Part shown: piece by piece, positions 1 through 10,500 of the stretch | How positions within the stretch are numbered: position 1 is the first letter of the stretch | Layout: each line of letters starts with the position of its first letter | Source of the DNA: Deltaproteobacteria bacterium | GTDB lineage: Bacteria; Myxococcota; XYA12-FULL-58-9; JAFGEK01 | Length of the DNA stretch: 35,807 nt | Reading direction: 5' to 3' | Assembly: GCA_016931625.1 (NCBI GenBank) | Contig: JAFGEK010000165.1 | Location: 1-35,807 of the forward strand | The notes under the pieces: generated by a model | Told to the model about the DNA's origin: nothing | The model's database searches: none | The model's input: only the letters and a program-made list of their open reading frames with translations | Translations under genes and position numbers: made by a program

Positions 1-54
1 ATGTAATGACCGATTTTTTATCTTTAACTAACAAATTTGAACTGGATATTTAAA

Positions 55-82
55 GAACAGGGAATAGGGAACTGAGAATGAA
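55..82. repeat. Degenerate heptamer tandem repeat (4 units)
   Basis: Four consecutive 7-base units read GAACAGG, GAATAGG, GAACTGA and GAATGAA, sharing the lead GAA and a purine-rich tail. The 11 bases at 61-71 recur as a perfect inverted copy at the very end of the window (35797-35807). This resembles the short heptameric repeats found between genes in some bacteria. No function is claimed, and the array is short enough that chance is possible. Confidence 0.35.
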
Positions 83-176
83 AGGCGATGATATAGCTGA
101 TAGGCGGCTACTTTTTGATGTTCTTATTTGTGATCAACTCTTATGGTTTGTTGATGGCTATTTGTTATGTTTGTCA

Positions 177-197
177 ATGATATGATTTCATATTCAT
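177..197. promoter_or_regulatory. AT-rich interrupted palindrome upstream of histidine kinase
   Basis: ATGATATGA (177-185) is followed by a TT spacer and the complementary arm TCATAT-T-CAT, giving nine pairs with one bulged T. It sits about 65 bases upstream of the kinase start. It could be an operator for a dimeric regulator or a small hairpin. The rest of 1-249 is AT-rich non-coding sequence; I see no convincing -35/-10 pair in it. Confidence 0.25.
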
Positions 198-261
198 CAA
201 ATTTGTATTAAAAGTCGTTTGTTGTGTTTATGAAGATACAAATTCATAGGTGAGAATAAGT

Positions 262-1629
262 GTGAGTATTCGTCGAATTCTAATTGTAGTCATTGCCATG
301 TTAGGGGTTATGGCTTTAACCTGTGCAGTAGCACTCATACGTCTTTCAATGTATCTGCATAGTACTAGCTATGCCTTAGGGGATGCAGTAACAGGTTTAC
401 AATTAGCGCAAAAATGCGAGACCCTTTTATTGTTGCATCATCATAATTCTGACCCAACAGTACGACTAAGTCTGCAATTAGCTTTACGCCGCAATCTTAG
501 CGAAGCCCGCAAGCATGTTACAAATGATAAAGAAGACCGTTTGCTTGATAGTGTTGAGCAAACGATGAATGAATATCTTGATATGCCTGAAGAGAGCCCA
601 TTTGTTTTAAGTGAAAGTAAAATGGCGCAAACTTATGCAGCCTTTGATGCTTTAGTAACAACTAATGTTGAACAAGCACATGCAGCACAAGCACAAGCAG
701 CAACATTAGATCGTACTGGAACAACACTTGGGGCAACTATTAGTTTACTATTATTAGCTACAGTGGGTGTTGTTTGGTGGTGGTTACGTTCAGCAGCATT
801 TAAACCAATGTTATCACTTGCTAATGCGATGGAGCGTTTTGGCAAAGGTGAACGCGATATACGTGCCCGCGAAACTGGGCCTGCTGAGCTGCGCGAAATG
901 GCAAAATGTTTTAACGATATGGCAATGCGTATAGCTTTTCGGCGTCAAGAGCAGTTAGCCTTAATAGGTGCGGTAGCTCACGATTTACGTAATCCGATGT
1001 CAATATTAATGTCAGCAGCAGCGGCGTTTGATTTAGAAGAAGCAAGATCACCAGAAGCGGCACAACAAGTTTTAGCAATGATTTCAAGACAAATTACTCG
1101 TATGAATAGAATTCTTGGTGATCTCGTTGATGGCGCTAGCATTGAAGCTGGCTGTTTAGAATTACGTACTCAACACCATGATTTAGTGCAGATCATCAAC
1201 GAAGCAACGGAATTGTATACTGCTCCTATTGATAGTTATAATTTAAAATTATCTCTGCCTGAACAAGAAGTTATTATTAATTGTGATGCCGGACGCGTTA
1301 TTCAAGTACTCAATAATTTGCTCAGTAACGCTGTAAAATACTCTCCACGTGATCAAGAAATAATAGTTAGTCTGCGCGTTGCTGCAGATAAAGCCATCAT
1401 CGAAGTTAAAGATAAAGGTGTGGGTATTGCAGCAAATGAAATTCCACTACTATTTGAACCATTTCGTCGTACCGGTTCTGGACGTGCTTTTGCTAGTGGT
1501 ACTGGTTTGGGGCTTTATGTCGCACGCCGTATTATTTTTGCACATAACGGCCGTATTGAAGTAGATAGCACAGCCGGCGTTGGTTCGACCTTTAGAGTGA
1601 TACTACCGCTTAATATCCATGCGTCCTGA
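262..1629 (+). CDS. Membrane sensor histidine kinase (HAMP-HisKA-HATPase)
   Basis: Transmembrane sensor kinase of 455 residues. Helix 1 is at about 5-27, followed by a ~125-residue periplasmic segment of no recognisable family, helix 2 (~154-174) and a HAMP linker (~178-230). The H-box AHDLRNP carries the phospho-acceptor His240. The ATPase domain shows the N box (NNLLSNAVKYSP), G1 (DKGVGIA), F box (LFEPFRR) and G2 (GTGLGLYVARRI), so it should be active. An in-frame GTG at 250 has no ribosome site, whereas AGGTGA (248-253) lies eight bases before GTG 262, so I prefer 262. The end overlaps uvrC by 11 bases. No stand-alone regulator adjoins it; the nearest receiver is the GGDEF protein after uvrC. 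The signal sensed is unknown. Confidence 0.9.
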   Translation: MSIRRILIVVIAMLGVMALTCAVALIRLSMYLHSTSYALGDAVTGLQLAQKCETLLLLHHHNSDPTVRLSLQLALRRNLSEARKHVTNDKEDRLLDSVEQTMNEYLDMPEESPFVLSESKMAQTYAAFDALVTTNVEQAHAAQAQAATLDRTGTTLGATISLLLLATVGVVWWWLRSAAFKPMLSLANAMERFGKGERDIRARETGPAELREMAKCFNDMAMRIAFRRQEQLALIGAVAHDLRNPMSILMSAAAAFDLEEARSPEAAQQVLAMISRQITRMNRILGDLVDGASIEAGCLELRTQHHDLVQIINEATELYTAPIDSYNLKLSLPEQEVIINCDAGRVIQVLNNLLSNAVKYSPRDQEIIVSLRVAADKAIIEVKDKGVGIAANEIPLLFEPFRRTGSGRAFASGTGLGLYVARRIIFAHNGRIEVDSTAGVGSTFRVILPLNIHAS

Positions 1630-3499
1630 GATTAAGGCAAAACTTGCCGCGCTTCCTGCCGCTCCTGGAGTTTATCTCATGCGCGATGCAAGGGGTACAG
1701 TATTTTATGTAGGCAAAGCTAAAAGCTTACGTGATCGAGTGCGTAGTTATTTTAGTGGTTTTGATACGCGAGCCTTTGTGGCTATGCTTGATGAGCTACT
1801 CTATGATATTGAGGTTGTTCTTACTAATAGCGAAAAAGAAGCACTTCTTGTTGAAAATGATATTATCAAGCATCAACGACCACGTTTTAATGTTGAGCTT
1901 AAAGATGACAAACGCTTTCTGTGTTTACGTCTGGACACCCGCGTAAAATATCCCAAGCTTGAAGTAGTGCGGCGCTTTAGCAAAGACGGCGCTCGCTATT
2001 TTGGCCCGTATACTTCCGCTGTTGCAATTCGCGCTACTTTGCGTATTATTAATCAGCATTTTCAACTGCGTACCTGTAGTGATAATGCATTTGCCTCACG
2101 CAGGCGGCCTTGCTTGCAATATCAAATTAAGCGTTGCCCAGCTCCATGTGTTTTTGATCTTTCACATGGTGAATACCAACAACATGTTGACAACGTTATC
2201 AAATTTCTTTGTGGCGAAGGTCAGCAATTAACCGCAATTTTACAAGAGCGTATGCAGGATGCCGCGCTTAAACAAGATTATGAAGCAGCCGCTTTATTGC
2301 GTGATCAAATACGTGCTATCAAACAATCGCTTGAACGACAAAATGTAGTTGCCAGCGATTTTATAAGTCGTGACATAGTGGGTTTGTATCGTGAAGGTCC
2401 TGCAGTTGAAATACATATAATGCGTGTTCGTGATGGACGTCTAATTGATGCTATGCGTTTCTCTTTTGATGATTTAGAAATACCGACAAGCGAATTGTTG
2501 TCTGATTTCGCCGTTCGCTACTACACAAATACTTCTGATATCCCTGATGAAATATTATTTCCAAAAGAAATGGAATGGACCAGTGCATTAGCTGATGTGC
2601 TTGCTGATAAATGTGGACGTCGAATAGAAGTACTAACTCCACAAAAAGGCAATAAACACACTTTAGTGGAGCTCGCGGTAAAAAATGCCCAACAAGCTTT
2701 TCGTGATAAGCAACGTGAACAAGGTGCAGCGCAAACTGCCACTCATCGTCTGCAACGGGCGCTACATTTATCTCGTCCACCCATTAACATTGAATGCTTT
2801 GATATTTCTCATTTAAGTGGTAGCGGCATTGTTGCCAGCTGTGTGCGTTTAGTAAATGGTGTTGCCCAAAAAAATCTTTACCGCCATTATAAAATACGTT
2901 CGTTAACTACTGCTGATGATTTTCAGGCTTTATACGAAGTATTGTCTCGTAGAGCTCGGCGCGGTTTAGAAGAAGGTGATCTTCCCGACCTAATAGTTAT
3001 AGATGGAGGTAAAGGCCAACTCAACTCGGCTCGTGCCGCGCTAAGTGATTATGGCATAGACCACATTGAGATTGTTGGTTTAGCCAAAGCAAAAATCGAT
3101 AGCGCAACAGAACACAATCACAAACTGCAAACTCGACGTCGTGGTCGTGCTACTTCGACTCTTACCGACACGCCAGATCGCATTTTTGTATTAGGGCAAA
3201 AAAAACCAATAATATTAGGGGAAAACTCCGCAGAATTATTTTTACTAACTCGTGCTCGCGATGAGGCACATCGTTTTGCTATTACTTTTCAACGAAAACA
3301 GCGCAAACAAAGCATCTCTCGTTCGATACTTGATAACATTGCGCAAATTGGCCCAAAACGTCGACAATCACTTCTTAGAACCTTTGGTTCATTAGCACAA
3401 ATACGCAAAGCTAATGCTGAGGATATCACGAAAGTTATAGGCCCAAAAGCTGCGCAAATTTTACTCGACACTTTATTAAAAAAAAATATACAAAGCTGA
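1619..3499 (+). CDS. uvrC: UvrABC excinuclease subunit UvrC
   Basis: Nucleotide excision repair nuclease that makes the 3' and 5' incisions around a lesion after UvrA/UvrB loading. Its 626 residues match the usual length. The order is canonical: N-terminal GIY-YIG domain (GVYLMRD, FYVGKAK, then RVRSYF), a cysteine cluster (C, RRRPC, KRCPAPC) as in UvrC proteins that bind an iron-sulfur cluster, a UVR motif (~201-236) that contacts UvrB, the RNase H-like second nuclease starting at IECFDISH, and tandem helix-hairpin-helix motifs (DNIAQIGPKRRQSLLRTFG and VIGPKAAQIL) at the end. The ATG lies inside the last codons of the kinase gene, implying co-translation. It ends in a run of lysines. The call is secure. 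Confidence 0.98.
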   Translation: MRPEIKAKLAALPAAPGVYLMRDARGTVFYVGKAKSLRDRVRSYFSGFDTRAFVAMLDELLYDIEVVLTNSEKEALLVENDIIKHQRPRFNVELKDDKRFLCLRLDTRVKYPKLEVVRRFSKDGARYFGPYTSAVAIRATLRIINQHFQLRTCSDNAFASRRRPCLQYQIKRCPAPCVFDLSHGEYQQHVDNVIKFLCGEGQQLTAILQERMQDAALKQDYEAAALLRDQIRAIKQSLERQNVVASDFISRDIVGLYREGPAVEIHIMRVRDGRLIDAMRFSFDDLEIPTSELLSDFAVRYYTNTSDIPDEILFPKEMEWTSALADVLADKCGRRIEVLTPQKGNKHTLVELAVKNAQQAFRDKQREQGAAQTATHRLQRALHLSRPPINIECFDISHLSGSGIVASCVRLVNGVAQKNLYRHYKIRSLTTADDFQALYEVLSRRARRGLEEGDLPDLIVIDGGKGQLNSARAALSDYGIDHIEIVGLAKAKIDSATEHNHKLQTRRRGRATSTLTDTPDRIFVLGQKKPIILGENSAELFLLTRARDEAHRFAITFQRKQRKQSISRSILDNIAQIGPKRRQSLLRTFGSLAQIRKANAEDITKVIGPKAAQILLDTLLKKNIQS

Positions 3500-3565
3500 T
3501 ATGATCCCAAACAAAAATAGTAGAGTTTGGTACTAAATCAAACATGAGGTACACTTATTGCTAAC

Positions 3566-4483
3566 GTGCTAGAACCAACCGTTTTAATCATTGATGATAG
3601 TGAAATGCTGCGTAACCATGTTCAGCGGGTTTTATCTGAACGTGGTGTTTTTAAACACTTTTTTATGGCCGGCAATGGAATTGAAGGTTTTAAATTCTTA
3701 GTTTCTAATTATGTACAACTGGTATTATGCGACCTGGTTATGCCAGGAATGGATGGTTTCAAGTTTTTAAGTCTCAAAGAAAGCCGCCCAGAATTAAACG
3801 AAGTACCGGTAATCATGCTAACCGGCCAAGAAGATGTTAAAGCCAAAGTTAAAGGTTTTGAGGCAGGCGCATCCGATTATCTGGTTAAGCCTTTTGATGA
3901 TGAAGAATTAGTAGCTCGCGTTAGGGTGCACCTAAAAATAAAAACCTTGCAAGATGAATTAAAAGAAAAAAACGTCCGACTTTTAGAGCTGTCACGTACT
4001 GATGCGCTTACTGGTTTATCAAATGTACGTCATCTTCTTGAAGTTATAAGTGTTGAGCTACCTCGTGCTGAGCGCTATCAGACGTCACTGGCCTTTTTAA
4101 TGCTTGATGTTGATAATTTTAAACAACTTAACGATCAATATGGCCACCAAGCAGGTGATGCCGGTTTGCAAAAAGTAGCCGAAATTTTACAAGCCGGTAT
4201 ACGTCAATACGATGTTGCAGCGCGGTATGGCGGTGATGAGTTTGCGCTGCTTTTGCCTCAAGCTGACGTAGAAGGGGCAATGGCTTGTGGTGAACGTTGC
4301 CGCCAAGATATTGAAAAAATTACTATTTCTGGTTCAAAACCACCAGTTCTCACTGCAAGTATTGGTATTGTGTTATACCCAAATCCAAAAGTTAAAAAGA
4401 CTGATGATCTCATCCGCCTTGCTGATAACGCCCTATATAAAGCAAAAAAAGATGGACGCAATCGAATTGTAGTATCTCCCTAA
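3566..4483 (+). CDS. Receiver-GGDEF diguanylate cyclase response regulator
   Basis: PleD/WspR-like regulator that makes c-di-GMP from two GTP, probably on phosphorylation. The receiver (1-120) has the acidic pair D10/D11, phospho-acceptor D56, T86 and K108. A short coiled linker (~122-140) leads to the GGDEF domain (~140-305). The active site is a perfect GGDEF (222-226), and an RxxD inhibitory site (RQYD, 213-216) sits five residues before it, so feedback inhibition by c-di-GMP is expected. The start is GTG at 3566. The GAGGT ribosome site (3546-3550) is unusually far away (15 bases); an ATT at 3557 in frame would be better spaced. The kinase before uvrC is a possible partner. Confidence 0.95.
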   Translation: MLEPTVLIIDDSEMLRNHVQRVLSERGVFKHFFMAGNGIEGFKFLVSNYVQLVLCDLVMPGMDGFKFLSLKESRPELNEVPVIMLTGQEDVKAKVKGFEAGASDYLVKPFDDEELVARVRVHLKIKTLQDELKEKNVRLLELSRTDALTGLSNVRHLLEVISVELPRAERYQTSLAFLMLDVDNFKQLNDQYGHQAGDAGLQKVAEILQAGIRQYDVAARYGGDEFALLLPQADVEGAMACGERCRQDIEKITISGSKPPVLTASIGIVLYPNPKVKKTDDLIRLADNALYKAKKDGRNRIVVSP

Positions 4484-4575
4484 AGCACTTTTACGGGTGT
4501 ATGTTAAAAAAAAACGCCAGAAAATCGTCGTGGTGTGAGTTCTTGTTATAGTATGGGTGATAGATTGGAGAGGTT

Positions 4576-7500
4576 GTGTTAACCCCAGATAGCTTGAACA
4601 AAGAATTGCTAAATTCAGCGGGCCGAGTTCATGAAATCAATGGGCAAGAGACACCGCTTTCTTTTGCGCTAAATTTTATTAGCGGTCGCGGATTACTAAC
4701 CCTTCGTGACCGTCAGCTAAATAGTATTCTTATTAAGCTATTAGAGCTTGAAATCCCCAATATTGCTTTTCCGTTTGACGTAACTGGAGGTTCTGAGCGC
4801 TTTAAAACTAGGCGTTGTAAATTAATGCACCTAGTTTTTAGTTTAGGTCTTGAAGGTCTATCTGCTGCTTTGTCGCAAAACTCAATATTAGCTAACGGTT
4901 TTGTTGAATTACATCCACATTTGCGCGATGGCTGCGTAGAATTATCTGGGCGTTTTAAAATTGGGGAAGCTGAAGCTGATTTCACCATACGTGCATCAAT
5001 AATTTTACGCTCTCCCGAAGAACTTGGTGTCGTTTTTTATGATACGCGCGTATATGGAGTATTACCGGTACCTGCAGCACTTTTGCCGGTATACTTAGGA
5101 CGAGCACTCAACCTTTCTTATATTGATATTAGTCGCGCTGGCGTCTGGATTATTCGCCCAGTTGAGCATTTTATTCGTAATACGCTACCTCAAAGTGGTT
5201 GGAAAATTCCTGATACACGCTCGGCCCATTTAGTTGCGGCTGATGTCGCTCGTGGCCGCATTACTATAGCGGCAGGCCCAGAGCCTGATCCAACACAAAA
5301 GCAGATAAATGAACGTGAACCACCAGCAGAGGCGGTGATTGCTAGCGAAGGTATTATTGCGCTTACTACCGCAGAACGCGCTCTTGCTCGAGGTGATATT
5401 CCCGAAGCTTTACAACTATTTCGTGATGCTTTTGATGAAGGTCGTGGTGGTCGTTGGGCACGTTTGCGTTTATTGCAAATCGGTGCTGCTGATCCAACCT
5501 TAGCACAAGACACCCGACAACTTGCCGAAGAAGCTTTAAGTGAAAACCCTAAAGATATTCAAGCACTCTTAGCCCTTGCGGCACTAGCCCTGCGAGATAA
5601 AACTTGGGGCGAAGCTGCTAATCGCTTTGGAGCTTTAGCTGATATTGCCCATGAGCGTAAAGAACGCACAGATATAGTAACGGCCGAACTAGCAGCAGCA
5701 GCAGCAGCTACTCCTGTTGATCCCACTAGCGCTTTAGCAGCTTATGAGCGTGCAGCCGCAAGAGCTCGTGACTCAATTGTTGCACATCGAGCTTTATTTA
5801 GTTTGCGTCTAACTCTTGGCGATTGGAGCGGAGCAGTACAAGCTGGTGAGCGTTTATTACGTTTGCTAAAACAACCCGAAGCTCAAGCTGTAGTTCATCG
5901 TGAATTAGGTAAACTGCAGCGTTTACACCTGCATGACTTCAAACAAGCTCGCAGTCATTTTGAGCGAGCATTGCGTCTGTGCCCTGAAGATCCTGATGCG
6001 TTAGAAGGTTTGGCTGAAACTTATGCAGCACGCGGTGAGCCGGGACGCGCTGCTTCTTATTTGGCACGTCTTGCTGAACAGGCGGAAGGTACCGGAGATA
6101 TCAGTCGTATTATTGCTCTAAACTTACGATTAGGAAATATCTGGGAACGTTGGCTGGCTGACCCTGAAGCTGCTGCGGCGCGTTATTATCGCGTACTTGA
6201 TGCTGATCCGAAAAACCGGCAAGCGCGTTTGCGTTTAGCTTATCTTGCCGAAAACAAAGGCGAGTTGATACGTGCTCGCGTTCTTTATGAAGACATCCTG
6301 GCTAGCGAAGAAGGCAATACTGAAAGCGAGGCTATTCCTGATATCGTTGCTACATATACACGCTTAGCTCGTGTTACTTTTGCCTCTTCAGGACCCAGCG
6401 CCGAGGCTGTCGCTTGCTTAGAAAGAGCTGTTGAAATCGAACCAGCAAACCATTTAGCTCGTGAAGAATTAGCTAAGCTCTTGCGCTTACGTGGTGAGTG
6501 GGGACGTCTTATTCATCACTTAGCTGATAGCGCCGCTGTTGCCACTAGCCCAGAAGAAGCGCGACAAGCACGCCTTGATGCCGCACGACTTGAAATTCGT
6601 GAGCGACATAATCCCGCTGCCGCTGAGCCTCATCTTACCGAATTGCTAAAAGCACATCCTGATGATGATGAAGCTCTTGAGTTGTTGGTGCCATTATTAG
6701 AAAACAATGGCGATATTGATAAGTTGGTTCATTGCTATTACAGTGCAGCACAAGCAACGCTAGAACCCGAACGCAAGGCACAATGGCTATTACGTATAGG
6801 TGAAGTACGACAAGAAGAAGCAAGAGCGCAGCAATATTTTTCTGCTGCATTAGACGCTAATCCTTATTTATTAACTGCCGCAACAGCATTGGTTGCACAT
6901 GCACATAAGCACGGCACTCCTGAACAAAAAGCAACAGCTTTTCTACGTTTAGCAGTGGCAAGTGTTGACAATAGTGCGAAAGCCCGCGCCTTATTCGAAA
7001 CCAGTACAATATTATGGCGTGATCTTGGGCGTCCTCGTGATGCCGAAGCTATTTTGCATGAAGCTACACTACTGGCATCTGAAGATGTTGAAGTTTGGAT
7101 AGCCCTAGCAACCATTCAAGAAGAAAATGGTCAATTAACCGCAGCGCGCGAAGCTCTAGAAAATGCTTTACCATCGTTAGTGGCCAATAACGATGGCCGT
7201 GCCTTGGTACATACGCGCTTAGCTGAAATCTACCGTCGCACTGGAGATGCTGAAGGTCAAGCGGCACATCTATTATCAGCGATGGCAAATGGTGCCGATA
7301 CCACCATATTACGCCCACGCTTAATTCAAGTGCTTTCAAGCCTTGGACGACAAGAACAGTTAGCTGACTTGTTAGAATCATGGGCAGTAAATGCCAGTGG
7401 TGATGAAGCAGATAGTTTGCGCATAGAAGCCGCTGGTATTCGCGAAAGCAACGGGCAAATTCAACGGGCTCTTGATCTTTATCGCACGGTACTTGTTGAA

Positions 7501-10500
7501 AAACGTGATGCTGCATTAACTGCCGCTAAGCATCTTGAGCAATTAGCTGTTGCACAAAATGACGCTGCTACTGTTGCTCAGGCTTTAGCGTACCAATTAG
7601 AGCTGGCCTTTGACGAAGAGGCAAAAACATTATTAACCCGTCTGCTTAAGGCAGAGATCGCCGCTGGCAATAACGCCCGCGCTGAATCTTGTGCCTTGCG
7701 TCTGCTCGAATTAGACCCACGTAGTGCCTTAGCTCACCAACAACTGGCTGAGCACTATGAAATCAATTGCGATTTTGGCAGTGCACTTAAACATTGGTTG
7801 GCGCTTATCTACGAAACTAGTCGCGAAGAAAATGACCGTACTAGCAGACGTCAAGCTTATTCACGAGCAGCTGCTTTAGCGCTTGATATCGGGCCTGAGC
7901 ATGTTACACGCTTGCGTGATAGCTACGACCGCGAATTGCCTGAGGCACCACCTACAGCAATTACGCGTTCACTATCTGAGATTTTCACTCAAAAAGCGGC
8001 ATGGGAACAATTGTTAGCCCTACGTCGCTATCAGATTGAAACATTTGGTAGTAACGCAAAATCACAATGGCGTCGTGATGCCGGCGATATTCTCCATCGC
8101 CGACTAAATCGCAGTGAAGAAGCCATATCTTACTATCAAGATGTTATCGCGCATCAGCCAGATGATACCCCGGCACGCGAATGCCTTATTGAAATTCTTG
8201 ATACTCTTAAACGAGATAGTGATCTAGCCAGTTTACTTTTTGCTATGAGTCAACTGATAAGTGATGGCAAAGTAGCTTTAGAATATGGCCTACGCAGCGC
8301 TAATATTTATGCGACGAAACTTGCTGATGATGCATCTGCGCTGCAAGTATTACGATTAATTAGTGCTCGTGCTGATATTGATCCAGATAATTTTGAATTA
8401 CAAAAAGCGTTACGTCAGCATGGTTTATTAGAAGAGCTTTCACAGTTACTTGAACGTTCTATCGGCGCTAATCCTGATCCTGAAGACAATCGTTTTAATG
8501 ATCTGATTACTTTATTAAGCGGACCATTAAATGACGCCTCTCGTGCTATTGCTTGGTGCGAGCGAATGATTGAGGCTTTTCCTGTAAGTGATATTCCCCG
8601 ACAGAATTATGTGAATTTAGTTTCGCGCAATCCCGAATTAGGTGATCCCAATCTTGCTTTAAGCAATTGGGCTAAAGCACGCGCTGGTAAACCTCGAGCA
8701 AACGTTTTATTTGAACTGGCTAAACGTCTTTTTGCGGTTGGTGAAACCGCTAACGGTATTACCACTCTTGAAGAAGCTGCAAATGCCGATCCGACTTCTG
8801 AGCAGGTACTAACTCAATTAGTAGACCGTGCAACTGCTGCTGGTGATTTTCTTGATTCTATTAAGTGGTTAGAAAAGTTAGCTATTGCTACTGATCCGGG
8901 CCAACAACAAGATGCACTTTGGCGACGTATTGTGCAGATAGCCTGCGACTATACTGACGATACTTTGGCAGCAGCGAATGCTCTTGAAAATCTCACTAGC
9001 CGTACTGAGTCTGAAACCAGATTAATGGTTGATCTGCTGACCGAGCACAATATTCTCGACGGTCTTACTTCACTTACTCATATGGTTGCAGATCTTCCTT
9101 CTGATTTGGTGCTTAAAGCGGGCGCTTCGCTGGCTAATGGAGAACGTCTCGAACCAGCGAAACTATTTTTAGAACAAGCTATGGCTCGTGGCCACTTTAT
9201 TGCGGCATGGGATGTCGCTGAAAAATCCTGGCGTAAAGCAGATCAACTTGAAGCTTTAGGACACTGGCGTCTGCAAGCGGCACGTCGCACCCCAGGTGCT
9301 GAGGCTACGGTGCTAAAACTTTTTGGTTATGCTGATTTAATTGAGTCAGGTTTGCCCAAAAACGAGACCTTGTCACCTGCGCTATTTGAGAGTTTAGCTC
9401 GAGATATCGATACTACAAATTCCTACTCAGCGTGGGCACTTTTCCGTGCCGCTCGTGGTTTAGAACACGATGGTTGGATAGATATTGCAGTCAATTCCCT
9501 TTCGAAATTGCTTACTGAAGATGACCCAAGGCTGTTAGCAATTATTCATACACATATCGATCGCGAATTAGCCGCGAAACACTTCGATGTTGCGGCAAAA
9601 CTTGCGGATCGTTTATTGATGCTCGGGGATCAAGAAGCCGACGAATGGATGGAGAAAGTTTTAACACGCGCTGGTAGACGTGATGATTTACTGCGCTATC
9701 TGCTTGTACGAGCTGAATCCGTTCGTGAAAAAACCGCACCCCTTTGGGTACGTATTGCAGGTTTATATGCAGATGCCAAACAATGGACTCTGGCAATTGG
9801 TGCTCTTGAAAGAGTGCCGCAAAATGAACGGAGCGCTCGCTGGGGCGCTTTATTATGTCAGATTGGCGTCGCTATAGATGACCCAGAACGCGAAGCACAA
9901 GGTGCAACCGTATGCGCTGAGTTAACAGCAAACAATAGTGAACGCGCTAATTGGTTACGTCGAGCCGGACGTTTATGGTGGTGGCGCCTAAATGACGAAG
10001 AGCGCGGTCATCAAATGCTGCAAAGTGCAAATAAACTCGTGCCATGGACTATAGAAATGGTACGTGCCGAAGTAAATAACGCCTTACAAGCTGGTCATCG
10101 ACCTTTGGCTTTACGATTATTAGCCGAAGCTTTAGTTATTATTGAAGGTGCGGATGCTGGCAGATTATCTGTTTTGCAAGCACGTATTGCTGGTGAAAGT
10201 GGTGACAATGCCCAAGCGGCAAATTCTTTAACAAATGCATTCAAGCTTGCTGGCGATGATGTAAAACTTCTAGCTAGTATTGCTGAATCTGCTCAAAATA
10301 TTGGTTTAGCAGAAATTACTCTAGAGGCTTATCGCCGAGCGTCTGCTCTGTCCGACGATTTTGAAATAGCATTTTTACAATCATTAGAAAATTGTGGTGA
10401 ATGGAATGAAGCTGCCGAGCGCTATGAAAAAACCGCGACAGACAAAGATCCCAACGAAGCAGCAAGACGCCTTACTCGCGCCGCCGAAATTTGTGTTGCC

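Noticed and set aside
3505-3530. CCAAAC...GTTTGG inverted repeat after uvrC as a terminator
   Set aside because: Six-base stem with a 12-base loop and no T-tract.
7064-7516. 150-codon open frame on the - strand inside the giant TPR gene
   Set aside because: It is antisense to a clearly coding TPR frame, has no ribosome site or family resemblance, and its composition mirrors the repeats opposite.
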